NCBI GenBank assembly: GCA_030595665.1 | Contig: JAUVCV010000013.1 | Coordinates: 1 to 57,295 of the forward strand | Source of the DNA: Methanogenium sp. | GTDB lineage: Archaea > Halobacteriota > Methanomicrobia > Methanomicrobiales > Methanomicrobiaceae | Direction: 5' to 3' | Length of the DNA: 57,295 nucleotides | The notes under the pieces: generated by a model | What the model saw: the letters and a program-made list of their open reading frames with translations, nothing else | The model's database searches: none | Told to the model about the DNA's origin: nothing | Shown here: piece by piece, positions 16,038 through 25,158 of the stretch | Position numbering within the stretch: position 1 is the stretch's first letter | Layout of the letters: every line of letters begins with the position of its first letter | Made by a program: the position numbers and the translations under genes

Positions 16038-16698
16038 ATGAAACAAATCATGAACAAAGAAGAAGGGTTCACTGGCCTTGAGGCCGCAATTGTGCTCAAT
16101 AGCATTTGTTGTCGTCGCAGCATTTGTTGTCGTCGCAGCAGTGTTCTCATACGTTGTCCCGGGTGCCGGTTTCTTCACCACACAGAAATCCCAGGAAGTT
16201 GTCAATACCAGTGTTGAGATGGCGTCATCCAGTCCTGAAGTAATAGGGGGATGTATATGGACTTGACTCAGATGATAATGATGCCATTGAAGCAATCAGA
16301 TTTACCCCTGGTCTTTCAGCCGGAGGTTCTCCGGTGGACTTCAACACTGTTCAGATGGTCCACGCTACTGCAACAGTAGTCGAAATACTCTCACAGGCAA
16401 GTCCCCCCCTCAATGCAATCACAGCAACTGCAGGTGAATGGGTGAATGGAATATCACCCATGGTGCGCCAGGTACTGATGTACTCCCTGAAAGGGAAGAT
16501 AAATGCACAATCATTGCGGTGCCAACAACATTATTAGGAATAAATACCCCGTTTAACCTGGAAGTTCGTCCTTCTGTTGGAGCTGCATTCGGTCTGAAGT
16601 GGAGCACATCATCAAAAATTGACAAGGTCAACCTGCTCTATGAACTATTAATAATTTATATAGTCATGCACATCCTACAACAATTATTATATATGTAA
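16038..16698 (+). pseudogene. flaB: Third archaellin gene, inactivated by three frameshifts
   Basis: It starts normally (ribosome binding site GGGAGGC, then MKQIMNKEEGFTGLEAAIVL). A one-base gain at about 16099 shifts the frame, next to an 18-bp tandem duplication (16102-16119 and 16120-16137). A G-run at about 16247-16252 shifts it again before the segment for DVYGLDSDDNDAIEAIRF. An 8-bp tandem duplication GGTGAATG (16433-16440, 16441-16448) causes the third shift before NITHGAPGTDVLPE. The end reads FNLEVRPSVGAAFGLKWS and VNLLYELL, passing the normal stop position. When the frames are joined the product is an archaellin diverged from the other two in its outer domain. As read, only a short N-terminal peptide would be made. 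Confidence 0.9.
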
Positions 16699-16789
16699 CT
16701 GCAAATCCAAAGCCACGGTAACCAAGGAATATCCGCAGGTATATCTTTATAAAAGAGGAATATCAGGATTATCTCCATCAGTCCATATT

Positions 16790-16829
16790 ATAAACGTTTT
16801 TATACCATCATACTGAAAAACATAATATA
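16790..16829 (+). promoter_or_regulatory. Promoter of the archaellum motor operon, probably leaderless
   Basis: TTTTTATACC at 16797-16806 lies 24-33 bases before the ATG at 16830, which fits transcription starting at or next to the start codon. No Shine-Dalgarno sequence precedes the ATG. A second TATA-like CTTTATAAAA is at 16745-16754. Confidence 0.55.
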
Positions 16830-17666
16830 ATGGCAATAAATCAATCGCAGGTGGATCAAATAATCAGTTCGGCCTCTGTTGACGACCCAGAGGCCAAACT
16901 GCAGAACCTCCAGGATGAGGTTGATTTTATTAAAAAATCCATAAAAAAACTGCTGATTGACATACGGGAACGCATGAATGAAATGGAAAATCCATTTATC
17001 ATTACCGCACTTCAGACAGCCCCTGAGACAACTGACCCCCAAAATGAATTGTTGGATGAAGATGAAGATGCCATAACGCAGATTCCGGACGAATCTGCAG
17101 ATGAATCATCCCAAAATGCAAACCCGGAACTTTCCGATGCCTGCGATCCCGGCATTCCGGGTTTTGACGGGAAATCATATGCAGATTTTGTCCAGATGTC
17201 AAAAGATAAAGACCTTCTTCTTTCAATGCAGCAGAAGATGGCAGAATTATCCCCGGATACCAAAGATGTGCCATCTGAAAAGTTGCGTCTTCAGAAACTT
17301 CATCGTCTGTTTGAATGGACCAGTAAAATGGTGAAAAAATATGGACCTGACAGACTTGAGATAATGATTGAATCATACCGAACCATGGGATACATCACCG
17401 ATGATGCATATCAGCAGGTCAATGATATTGCCCGCCTGATGCCTGAAACGCTTGGAGAATCTCATGAAATCAGTTCAGATGAATTTGTTTCAGAACTCTA
17501 TGTCCTTAACAGAATACTCTCGCCCGGTGATTCTTCACTTGACCGTGATATGATAGAAGTCCTCATGGATATGAGAGCGGGACAACAACTAACAGAAGAA
17601 CCATCTGATAAAAACAAGGGTAAACTGGTAGAGGACGAATGGATTGACATGCTTGACAGGATATAA
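16830..17666 (+). CDS. flaE: Archaellum motor accessory protein FlaD/E type (ArlC/D/E)
   Basis: 278 residues. Residues 20-50 form a coiled coil (LQNLQDEVDFIKKSIKKLL), followed by an acidic low-complexity linker (70-115), and from about 150 by the conserved FlaD/E domain (HRLFEWTSKMVKKYGPDRLE, then MIESYRTMGYITDDAYQQV). In euryarchaea these proteins form the cytoplasmic ring around the ArlH/ArlI motor and connect it to chemotaxis signalling through CheF. Only one such gene is found here, whereas some euryarchaea have separate C, D and E genes. It starts the flaE-F-G-H-I-J operon; flaF begins 3 bp after its stop. Confidence 0.85.
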   Translation: MAINQSQVDQIISSASVDDPEAKLQNLQDEVDFIKKSIKKLLIDIRERMNEMENPFIITALQTAPETTDPQNELLDEDEDAITQIPDESADESSQNANPELSDACDPGIPGFDGKSYADFVQMSKDKDLLLSMQQKMAELSPDTKDVPSEKLRLQKLHRLFEWTSKMVKKYGPDRLEIMIESYRTMGYITDDAYQQVNDIARLMPETLGESHEISSDEFVSELYVLNRILSPGDSSLDRDMIEVLMDMRAGQQLTEEPSDKNKGKLVEDEWIDMLDRI

Positions 17667-17669
17667 TTA

Positions 17670-18176
17670 ATGTCAAGTGAAACATTCACCACCGCAATAT
17701 TTCTTATTACAGCAATTGTAGCTTCAGCAATATTGGTGAATGCATTTTTCCCGGTAATTTATACTGCAACCAGTACGTTCACTGAATCATCACATAGTAC
17801 CGATGAACGTCTGCGAACAGATATGAAAATTGTAAATGCGTATACTCCATTAGATGGTGTTTCAAAGATATGGATCAAAAATATTGGTTCAATACGCATT
17901 GCTGACACCGATATTGCTTCTTCAGACGTATATTTTGGGATACCGGGAAATTTTGATTATTTTGTCTATACTGCAGAAAATACCCCCACATCCGGGGAAT
18001 GGACATTTACCATACGGGAAGATGAAAATAAAAATGAATATTGGGATTCCGGTGAAACGCTAGAGATAGCACTTGTGGCAAATTCTTCCACATTCTCAAC
18101 AGCAGGAAAGTATGCATATTTCCAGTTTGTACTGCCAAACGGAGTATCCGAATCAACTCAGTATACCGTATCATAG
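17670..18176 (+). CDS. flaF: Archaellum stator protein FlaF (ArlF)
   Basis: 168 residues with one N-terminal hydrophobic helix (TAIFLITAIVASAILVNAFFPVIY) and a beta-sandwich domain outside the membrane (VSKIWIKNIGSIRI, FDYFVYTAENTPTSGEWTF). ArlF binds the S-layer and, with ArlG, forms the stator that anchors the motor. It lies between flaE and flaG with spacings of 3 and 9 bp, in the normal order of euryarchaeal clusters. Confidence 0.88.
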   Translation: MSSETFTTAIFLITAIVASAILVNAFFPVIYTATSTFTESSHSTDERLRTDMKIVNAYTPLDGVSKIWIKNIGSIRIADTDIASSDVYFGIPGNFDYFVYTAENTPTSGEWTFTIREDENKNEYWDSGETLEIALVANSSTFSTAGKYAYFQFVLPNGVSESTQYTVS

Positions 18177-18185
18177 GATGTAGTT

Positions 18186-18674
18186 ATGGGAAGTGCAAGC
18201 CTTATTGCAACCGCGATCTCTCTGGTGCTCCTGATCGTAACTGCATATGTTGTTGTAGGGGGAATACTGACTGCAGCTGATATCATAACAATGTCACAGG
18301 CAGAAAGATTCAGTCTCCAGGAATCCAGAATGGGCACATCCATTGATATTTTTGATATTACTGTTTCAAATGAAACATCTACTCTCAGTATGATTGTTAA
18401 TAATAGCGGAAGGGAGAAGATCTCGCAGTTTAAGTATATGGATATATATATTATTCAAGGTACTCAGCCAATACTAATACCATACACAACGGCACCAGGA
18501 ACTAATAATACCTGGTATGTGACCGAGATAACACCCGATCTTGTTCATCCATCTGAACTGGATCCGGGTGAATCTGTGACAATGAAAGTCAAATACGCTG
18601 TAGGAATAGCACCGGTCTGGATAAAGGTCACCACTCCAAACGGCGTATATGATTCAGCATATATTAATTCTTGA
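18186..18674 (+). CDS. flaG: Archaellum stator protein FlaG (ArlG)
   Basis: 162 residues. The N-terminal hydrophobic helix (SLIATAISLVLLIVTAYVVV, then GGILTAADII) is followed by a short helix and an immunoglobulin-like beta domain (IFDITVSNETSTLSMIVNNS, GESVTMKVKYAVGIAPVWIK). ArlG makes filaments capped by ArlF in the pseudo-periplasm. Context and size support the call over a type IV pilin. Confidence 0.86.
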   Translation: MGSASLIATAISLVLLIVTAYVVVGGILTAADIITMSQAERFSLQESRMGTSIDIFDITVSNETSTLSMIVNNSGREKISQFKYMDIYIIQGTQPILIPYTTAPGTNNTWYVTEITPDLVHPSELDPGESVTMKVKYAVGIAPVWIKVTTPNGVYDSAYINS

Positions 18675-18695
18675 TCAATTCGGAGGAATACAGTA

Positions 18696-19436
18696 ATGAG
18701 TAACGACAATGGATTAGGGGATTTGCTCGGAGGAGATGATAAGAAGATTCTTTCAACCGGATATCCTGAGATTGATAAAAAACTGGCTGACGGTCTGCCT
18801 CTGGGGTCCCTGACGCTTATTGAAGGAGAAAATGATAGTGGAAAGAGTGTCATTACCCAACAGATCACCTGGGGTGGATTAAAAGGCAGTATGAGTGTGT
18901 CCCTCTATACCTCTGAAAATACCTCAAAAAGTTTTTTGAGTCAGATGGAATCGATGAGTCTTGACATCTCTGATTACTTTGCATGGGGATATCTCAAGGT
19001 TTTTCCCATGCACACCGTTGGTTTTGAATGGGGTGAAAAAGAGATGCAGGGGATTTTAAGGAGAATTATTCAGCACATGCGTGATTCTAAATCAGATGTT
19101 ATAATCATTGATTCTCTGACTCTGTTGACCGAATCCACAACCTCTGCAGACCTGCTTGCATTTCTTACCAACTGCAAAACTCTTGTTGATAAAGGAAAAA
19201 CAATACTCATCACTCTCCACACATACGCTTTTCAGGAAGATACACTCGTCAGAATCCGTTCTATATGTGATGCCCACCTGATGATGAAACGGGCACTTGT
19301 CGGTCAAAAATATATCATGGTCATGGAGGTTGTTAAAATTCGCGGAGCACGGAAAACAACCGGAAACATCGTCTCATTTGAAGTGCATCCTGGTTTTGGT
19401 ATGAAAATAATTCCGATTTCAATGGCACGGGTCTGA
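18696..19436 (+). CDS. flaH: Archaellum ATP-binding protein FlaH (ArlH)
   Basis: 246 residues, RecA/KaiC-like fold. Walker A is EGENDSGKS (43-51) and Walker B VIIIDSLTLL at about 132-141. ArlH binds ATP without strong hydrolysis and regulates ArlI within the cytoplasmic motor ring. A clear GGAGG site (about 18682) precedes the ATG. flaI starts 3 bp after the stop. Confidence 0.95.
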   Translation: MSNDNGLGDLLGGDDKKILSTGYPEIDKKLADGLPLGSLTLIEGENDSGKSVITQQITWGGLKGSMSVSLYTSENTSKSFLSQMESMSLDISDYFAWGYLKVFPMHTVGFEWGEKEMQGILRRIIQHMRDSKSDVIIIDSLTLLTESTTSADLLAFLTNCKTLVDKGKTILITLHTYAFQEDTLVRIRSICDAHLMMKRALVGQKYIMVMEVVKIRGARKTTGNIVSFEVHPGFGMKIIPISMARV

Positions 19437-19439
19437 ATA

Positions 19440-21314
19440 ATGGGAACATTAAGTGCTTCAGTCAATCTTCCGTTCACACCTGAAGAAACGGATGAATCAA
19501 TATTATATGATAAAAAATCAGTTGAAGCCAGTGCATTATACCGAATGCTTCCCGCGAACGCCAAAGAATATGTAAAGCAGGCACCACATCTCCTTGAATA
19601 TCTTCATATGTTCCCGGTGAATACATTTGGTATTCCTCTGTTTTTCTCTGAACTGACCCGTGATGTAAAAAGAATGGAGAACCCGAATATCATCTATCCG
19701 GTAAGTGATATGACATTTATTCACATATTTCCGGATGAAAATGATGTCAGAAACTTCTATATTCCCATTGAGCCCTCATTCCTTCACAGCGTCACAGATC
19801 TGCTGGGTCATGTTGAAAAAAAACTCGTAGACTTCATTGACAGTTTTGAAGAAGACCCGACAACTGATGAAGAACGAATTGAAGTTCTGAATCGGGTGCT
19901 GGGGGAAATTACCCATGTCATCGGGCCTGATGAAGATATGAAAGTCCTCGCATCAGGAGATGAAACCGAGAAGGGACTAAAAGATAAAATCATTGGGTTT
20001 CTGAATACTGATTTTACTGAGAAGAAAGAACTGAAGAAAGAACAGAAAAAAGGAAAACTCCCCGATGTTCCCACAACCCCGGAAGGAAAACTCATTCTCA
20101 CCCGGATGGAATTTAATTCGATAAAATATCTGCTTATTCGTGATAAAGTCCAGATGGGTATTCTTGAACCATTCCTGAGTGATCCATATATAGAAGATAT
20201 TACCTGTGATGGTGTCGGGCCAATATTTATTGAGCATAAAATATTTAAAGGAATGAAATCTGCCATTGAATTCAGGAATTCCCCGGAAATCGATGATTTT
20301 GTTATTCGTATGGCAGAACGTATCAAACGACCGCTTACCTATCGTGATCCAATCGTTGATGCGACCTTACCTGATGGATCACGGATTAATATTGTATATG
20401 GCACTGAAATTAGTAAAAACGGGTCAAACTTTACCATACGTAAATTCAGCGAAGAACCGGCAAGTATTCTTCAGCTGATTGAATGGAAAACAACAGACTA
20501 CATGACTGCTGCTTATCTCTGGATATGTCTGGAATATGGCATGTCATTGTTTGTCAGTGGTGAAACGGCATCAGGAAAGACAACCACCCTGAATGCTATT
20601 ACCACATTTATTCCACCGGAAAATAAAATTGTATCTATTGAAGATACCCCTGAACTGATTGTACCTCACAAAAACTGGACACGCGAGGTATCCAAAGGAA
20701 AAGGAAGCGGTGAAGGAGAAGGCGGGTCGATTACTATGTTTGATCTGCTGCGTGCAGCTCTGCGGCAGAGGCCAAACCAGATTCTCGTTGGTGAAATCAG
20801 AGGATCTGAGGGTGCAGTTGCATTTGGTGCAATGCAGACCGGCCACCCGGTTATGAGTACATTCCACGCGGCGTCAGTTGAAAAACTCATTCAGCGTCTC
20901 TGTAGTGACCCTATTAATATCCCTGTCAGTCACGTTGATAACCTGAATCTCGTTATCATCCAGAGTTCTGTAAGGAGACCAAACGGTGACATGGTGCGCA
21001 GAATGATCTCTGTCAATGAACTGGTTGGGTATGATCCTGAGACGGGTGGTTTTTCATTTGTTTCAATGTTTGTCTGGAACCCGATAACAGATACGTTTGA
21101 TTTCCCGGGAAACGGAAGCAGTTTTCTTCTGGAGAATAAAATTGGCACACTTCTTGGACTGCCCGAAGAACGGAGAGGAGAAATTTATGATGAAGTAACA
21201 AAGAGAGCCCGGATGTTAGAGAGACTTCATAAAGCAGGATATACGGGATTCTGGGATCTGTATAATATGATCACAAAGATCAAGAAACAGGGCCTTCTTA
21301 AAATCGAGATATGA
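19440..21314 (+). CDS. flaI: Archaellum motor ATPase FlaI (ArlI)
   Basis: 624 residues, secretion ATPase superfamily. The N-terminal domain (to about 260) contains a charged insert around residues 180-215 (KKELKKEQKKGKLPD). The catalytic part has Walker A SGETASGKTT (about 372-381), an Asp box (VSIEDTPEL), and Walker B ILVGEIRGSEG (about 447), then the His box (TGHPVMSTFHAAS). ArlI powers both filament assembly and rotation. It is longer than many homologs because of the N-terminal insert. flaJ follows after 3 bp. Confidence 0.96.
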   Translation: MGTLSASVNLPFTPEETDESILYDKKSVEASALYRMLPANAKEYVKQAPHLLEYLHMFPVNTFGIPLFFSELTRDVKRMENPNIIYPVSDMTFIHIFPDENDVRNFYIPIEPSFLHSVTDLLGHVEKKLVDFIDSFEEDPTTDEERIEVLNRVLGEITHVIGPDEDMKVLASGDETEKGLKDKIIGFLNTDFTEKKELKKEQKKGKLPDVPTTPEGKLILTRMEFNSIKYLLIRDKVQMGILEPFLSDPYIEDITCDGVGPIFIEHKIFKGMKSAIEFRNSPEIDDFVIRMAERIKRPLTYRDPIVDATLPDGSRINIVYGTEISKNGSNFTIRKFSEEPASILQLIEWKTTDYMTAAYLWICLEYGMSLFVSGETASGKTTTLNAITTFIPPENKIVSIEDTPELIVPHKNWTREVSKGKGSGEGEGGSITMFDLLRAALRQRPNQILVGEIRGSEGAVAFGAMQTGHPVMSTFHAASVEKLIQRLCSDPINIPVSHVDNLNLVIIQSSVRRPNGDMVRRMISVNELVGYDPETGGFSFVSMFVWNPITDTFDFPGNGSSFLLENKIGTLLGLPEERRGEIYDEVTKRARMLERLHKAGYTGFWDLYNMITKIKKQGLLKIEI

Positions 21315-21317
21315 TAC

Positions 21318-22916
21318 ATGTTTGAGTCATTTACCGAAAATATCCGTAAAAAATCAGGAGGCAAAGTACCTTTTGAAGATACACTGGCTAATATCAGGGC
21401 ATCCTTATCCCAGGTCGCAGAAAATAAGCGAATGGGTTCCGATATTCTTTTTACGGTAACGTATATGGCCTCAATTATTACTGCTGACATATCCCGGCCG
21501 GAAATTTTTGCATTCACTGCAATAAGAAAAGAATACATTACATCAAAATACATCGCAAAGGTTGAAACATTCGTTAAACGCTGGAATTATAACTATGCAA
21601 GAGCTCTCGAAATAGTGGCTGAACGAACGAAAAACCCTATCCTTTCCAATATGCTGTCACGCTATGGAAACTCAATCTCTTCAGGAGTTCCGGATAATGA
21701 ATTTCTGGTCCTTGAATTATCTACCGTAAGAATTGTGTACCGAAACCATTTCGAACAGGGTATAGAGATGCTGAAGAAATGGGGGGATGCATACATCGCT
21801 CTGATGCTTTCATCGACAATTGTCAGTATCATCATCATGGTCTCAGTTGCTATTTATGCACCTGATAATTTAGATTCCACCCTGCATACTTCATATCTCC
21901 TGACCCTTGGTATTTCCATATTTGGTATTGGAACAATGTATCATTCAATCCCGGGTGACCAGAAATGTCATGAACTTCCCGGTCAGGGGAGTTATGAACA
22001 AAGGATGATACATAAAATGGAACGGTTTATCCTTCCTACAATACTCATCACCACTGTTCTGCTCATCGTCGGAGGGTTCAACCCGGGCCTGATTTATCTT
22101 GTCGCAGGCATTCTGCTTGCACCCATTGGAATATTCGCTATTATTGATGACAAAAATATTATTGGACGTGATGAAGACTTTTCCGTATTTATCAGAAGTC
22201 TTGGGACTGTCATGGGAGGAAAAGGTCTCACCATAACCCATGCCCTTGCTGGAGTTGATCTAAAAACACTAAAAGGCCTCTCCGGATTTATTCAGTCTGT
22301 TTATTCCAAACTGAATCTGGGTCTTGATGATAATCAGGTCTGGAACCGGTTTATCGATGAATCCGGAAGCAACCTTATTTCAAAATATCTTAATATTTTC
22401 CGTGATTCAATTAAACTGGGTGGCAATCCCTCGGATGTCGCACGGGTTGTCAGTTCATCCATGCTTGAGCAGACGTTGTTGCGCGAAAAAAGGGAAATGC
22501 TTGCGACAGGATTTATTGTGCTGCTTATTCCTATGCACATAGCAATGATTTCAATTTTTATTTTCCTTTATCAGATATTACTTACCATGTCACGTGCGGT
22601 AACTTCTGTGATGGCCTCATTTGAGGGTGCCAGTGCTGCAATGAGCAGTTCACTTGCATCAACAGGAGGTACAATGCCTGGAATGGTGAGTATTTTTGTT
22701 AATTTCCCGGAAGACAAAATGGGGACATATGTAATATTTACTCTGTTAATTATTACTATTGCAAATATAATGGCAGCGAAAATTGTTAAGGGCGGTGCAA
22801 ATTACTTGTATTACGCATTTGGAAGTATATTATTCAGCCTTACGGGAATTCTTATAATGGTAATACCGTTTATTGTTGATATGCTGTTTCAGATACCAGT
22901 ATTGGAGGGGTTATAA
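21318..22916 (+). CDS. flaJ: Archaellum membrane platform protein FlaJ (ArlJ)
   Basis: 532 residues with about nine membrane helices in two groups (for example ALMLSSTIVSIIIMVSVAIY, ILITTVLLIVGGFNPGLIYL, and a C-terminal pair), separated by cytoplasmic loops of the T2SF type (SLGTVMGGKGLTITHALAGV, KLGGNPSDVARVVSSSM). It is the membrane platform of the archaellum that contacts ArlI. Its stop TAA shares its last base with the ATG of the next gene, so the unassigned downstream protein is translated with it. Confidence 0.95.
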   Translation: MFESFTENIRKKSGGKVPFEDTLANIRASLSQVAENKRMGSDILFTVTYMASIITADISRPEIFAFTAIRKEYITSKYIAKVETFVKRWNYNYARALEIVAERTKNPILSNMLSRYGNSISSGVPDNEFLVLELSTVRIVYRNHFEQGIEMLKKWGDAYIALMLSSTIVSIIIMVSVAIYAPDNLDSTLHTSYLLTLGISIFGIGTMYHSIPGDQKCHELPGQGSYEQRMIHKMERFILPTILITTVLLIVGGFNPGLIYLVAGILLAPIGIFAIIDDKNIIGRDEDFSVFIRSLGTVMGGKGLTITHALAGVDLKTLKGLSGFIQSVYSKLNLGLDDNQVWNRFIDESGSNLISKYLNIFRDSIKLGGNPSDVARVVSSSMLEQTLLREKREMLATGFIVLLIPMHIAMISIFIFLYQILLTMSRAVTSVMASFEGASAAMSSSLASTGGTMPGMVSIFVNFPEDKMGTYVIFTLLIITIANIMAAKIVKGGANYLYYAFGSILFSLTGILIMVIPFIVDMLFQIPVLEGL

Positions 22917-24247
22917 TGAATGAAATAGTACGTCGGTTATTGATGATGGTTGGTATTATTACCATCGGAACAGTTCTGATTTTGTTTAATGCATCACTCA
23001 TTATTACAATATCTGCATCAGTTGCATTTGGAATTATTATGACAATGGGCCTTGGTTTATTAAAAATTAAGGACTTCAAAAAAATAATTCATCCCAAAAG
23101 CATTGCAACCGAAAATTCAAAACATACTGCGAAAACAGAACAACCACGCCCAAAGAAAGAGAGAAAACATCTGTTTTCTAAAGGATTATTTTCACGATTC
23201 AGAAAAAATAATCCGAAAAATCAGAAAGATAAGAAGAAAAAAGGTTCGGAAAAAGAATCAAAGAATACAAAAAATAAGGGGATATCAGCCAGCCTGGCTG
23301 CTGCTATCGGTTCATTCAATTCCACAATAGCAAAGGCCCGCGACAAGAAACATACCGATAAACTTGATTCCCTTTTGGATACAACAATTGGTGAACCGAT
23401 AGTATCATCCTCTGATGCAAAGGGACCCTCAGATGATAGTGATTCTTTTGATGATGAAGATTTTGGAAGCCTTGACTCTCTTGAAATTGAGGGTGAGGAG
23501 ATATCTATCGATTCAGATATGGGCATATCGGGGAAATCTTCATCCCTTCAGAATCAGGGTTCAGATGAATTGAATCTGGATAATGAAATCAATTCCATAC
23601 TCCTTGCTGCCGGAGATATATCTGAGGATGAGGAAGGAGAATTAGTTCTACAGACCATCGAGGACGGGCTTGATGAAGAGTCATTTATTAATCTCCCGGA
23701 TCCGGTCCCGGACACTCACCATTCGAATCTGAATGATTCACTGAACGAACTGGAAAATCTCACCGAATTTGAAAGCGATAATTTTGGTGATGATGAATTA
23801 TCAGATTTTGACGCAATTGACCTGGATGAACTGGAGACAGATGATCTCTCAATTGAAACAGATGAGATAATCATTGAAGAAGAGGAAGACGTTGATGATA
23901 CCGATATTCTTCCCGATGATCAAATATCCTTACAGGACAAAAAGACTGTAGAAACAAATGGGCTGGGTTTAGGAAATGACAACTCCCTTTTTGGAAGTAC
24001 AGATGGAGGTAATCCGGAAATCGATGGAGAAATTTCATTTTCCCGAAAAAATGAATTTGACGATATCCTTAGTCTTCTTGAATCAGATAATAAAAAGGTC
24101 AAAAGGGGACCTGAGCCAAGTCTTCTCCGTGATCTAAAAGATGTTCATGTTGATACTGAGGATCTGATTGGAGAGCTAAAAATGGTTCTTCATTCAATGG
24201 GAGGAAAATCCGACCAAATAACCAACCCGGATGACAGGAGTGAATAA
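22916..24247 (+). CDS. Membrane-anchored acidic protein between flaJ and cheF, unknown
   Basis: 443 residues. Two hydrophobic helices at about 8-28 and 30-50 (LLMMVGIITIGTVLILFNAS; IITISASVAFGIIMTMGLGL) are followed by a lysine/arginine-rich stretch (about 53-125, e.g. KDKKKKGSEKESKNTKNK), then by a long strongly acidic, serine-rich and probably disordered region (about 150-380), and a more ordered tail (SLLRDLKDVHVDTEDLIGEL). I do not recognise any domain. The start shares one base with the flaJ stop and the stop shares one base with the cheF start, so it belongs to the motility operon. A role in attaching or positioning the motor, or in linking it to CheF, is inference from position. Confidence 0.8.
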   Translation: MNEIVRRLLMMVGIITIGTVLILFNASLIITISASVAFGIIMTMGLGLLKIKDFKKIIHPKSIATENSKHTAKTEQPRPKKERKHLFSKGLFSRFRKNNPKNQKDKKKKGSEKESKNTKNKGISASLAAAIGSFNSTIAKARDKKHTDKLDSLLDTTIGEPIVSSSDAKGPSDDSDSFDDEDFGSLDSLEIEGEEISIDSDMGISGKSSSLQNQGSDELNLDNEINSILLAAGDISEDEEGELVLQTIEDGLDEESFINLPDPVPDTHHSNLNDSLNELENLTEFESDNFGDDELSDFDAIDLDELETDDLSIETDEIIIEEEEDVDDTDILPDDQISLQDKKTVETNGLGLGNDNSLFGSTDGGNPEIDGEISFSRKNEFDDILSLLESDNKKVKRGPEPSLLRDLKDVHVDTEDLIGELKMVLHSMGGKSDQITNPDDRSE

Positions 24248-25047
24248 TGAAAACAATTCCCGCAAAAATTGAAGCACAGGGTAAATGGATATCAGCCAAA
24301 ATTGAAATAGATGAGACGACGATTTATCTGCCTGAGCCAGTAGATACACAGATTCTGCTAAAATCAATTGATGATGTCCAGCAGAGAAAGAATATTATCA
24401 CCATTTCTGTTGCAGAACAAAATTACCGAATTGCGACAGTTCCCAAAGCACTGGTTATATTAAAACGGGTAATCCTGATGGGCTGTTCCGGATATCGCCT
24501 CATGGCATATTTCATGTCTCCGGCCATCAGGGGCGGAGTGATGGTGAGTGATGCAGAATGGGAAAAAGGTGCAGTTACCGTCCTTACATCCGGCATATGG
24601 TTTGTTAGTCAGAAGCATCAGATATGTATCCCGATAGCTGATGTTTCCGGAATTGAACAGACACAAAGAGAGATCCAGGGGACTGAAAAAAACGTTGTAA
24701 AGATTGATCATGTGGAGAATGGCGATGTTTCTACCAGTTTTGTTCTCTGTCCCTCAACAACCCTGCAGGTGCTCTATAATTACCTGACTGATGCCACCAA
24801 AGGAAGTTCGCTGGATGGAGAACTGGATCCCCTTTCAAGTCAGGTGGCAATGCTTGTTTACAGCGGAATGGACAGTCATTCTATTGAAGGAATGCTTGAG
24901 AAATCCCAGCGCGAAATAGATGCGATTTACGACAGAATGCTGGGACTTGGACTGGTAGAGGTAGTCCAGACACGCCGTGAAGTAAAACTGACAACAAAAG
25001 GCGTCAGATTTGTGACAGAAGCAGTGAAACCACCCACCCCCCAGTAA
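24247..25047 (+). CDS. cheF: Archaeal chemotaxis adaptor CheF
   Basis: 266 residues with the CheF-arch pattern: an N-terminal domain with WISAKIEIDETTIYLPEP, a middle YFMSPAIRGGVMVSDAEWEKG, IPIADVSGIEQTQ, and a C-terminal winged helix (QVAMLVYSGMDSHSIEGMLE, IYDRMLGLGLVEVV). CheF links phosphorylated CheY to the archaellum switch proteins ArlC/D/E and is specific to archaea. It is the last gene of the archaellum operon here, and a promoter-bearing gap of 111 bp separates it from cheY. Its stop is followed by a T-rich stretch. Confidence 0.9.
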   Translation: MKTIPAKIEAQGKWISAKIEIDETTIYLPEPVDTQILLKSIDDVQQRKNIITISVAEQNYRIATVPKALVILKRVILMGCSGYRLMAYFMSPAIRGGVMVSDAEWEKGAVTVLTSGIWFVSQKHQICIPIADVSGIEQTQREIQGTEKNVVKIDHVENGDVSTSFVLCPSTTLQVLYNYLTDATKGSSLDGELDPLSSQVAMLVYSGMDSHSIEGMLEKSQREIDAIYDRMLGLGLVEVVQTRREVKLTTKGVRFVTEAVKPPTPQ

Positions 25048-25114
25048 CTCCCTGTTTTAATGACATTTGTCAAATATTATTTTTAGACAGGTTTCTTTTC
25101 AGAATTCCCCATTA

Positions 25115-25158
25115 AAAATGTTTATTACCGTATATAGCAAAAAGTTATTAGATTACAT
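25115..25158 (+). promoter_or_regulatory. Promoter of the che operon
   Basis: TTTATTACCGTATATAGC at 25121-25138 contains TATA-like elements 20-37 bp before the cheY ATG, without a clear Shine-Dalgarno site, so the transcript is probably leaderless or short-leadered. It separates che genes from the upstream archaellum operon. Confidence 0.5.

Noticed and set aside
20666-20890. Minus-strand frames within flaI
   Set aside because: They are shadows of a well-conserved ATPase gene.
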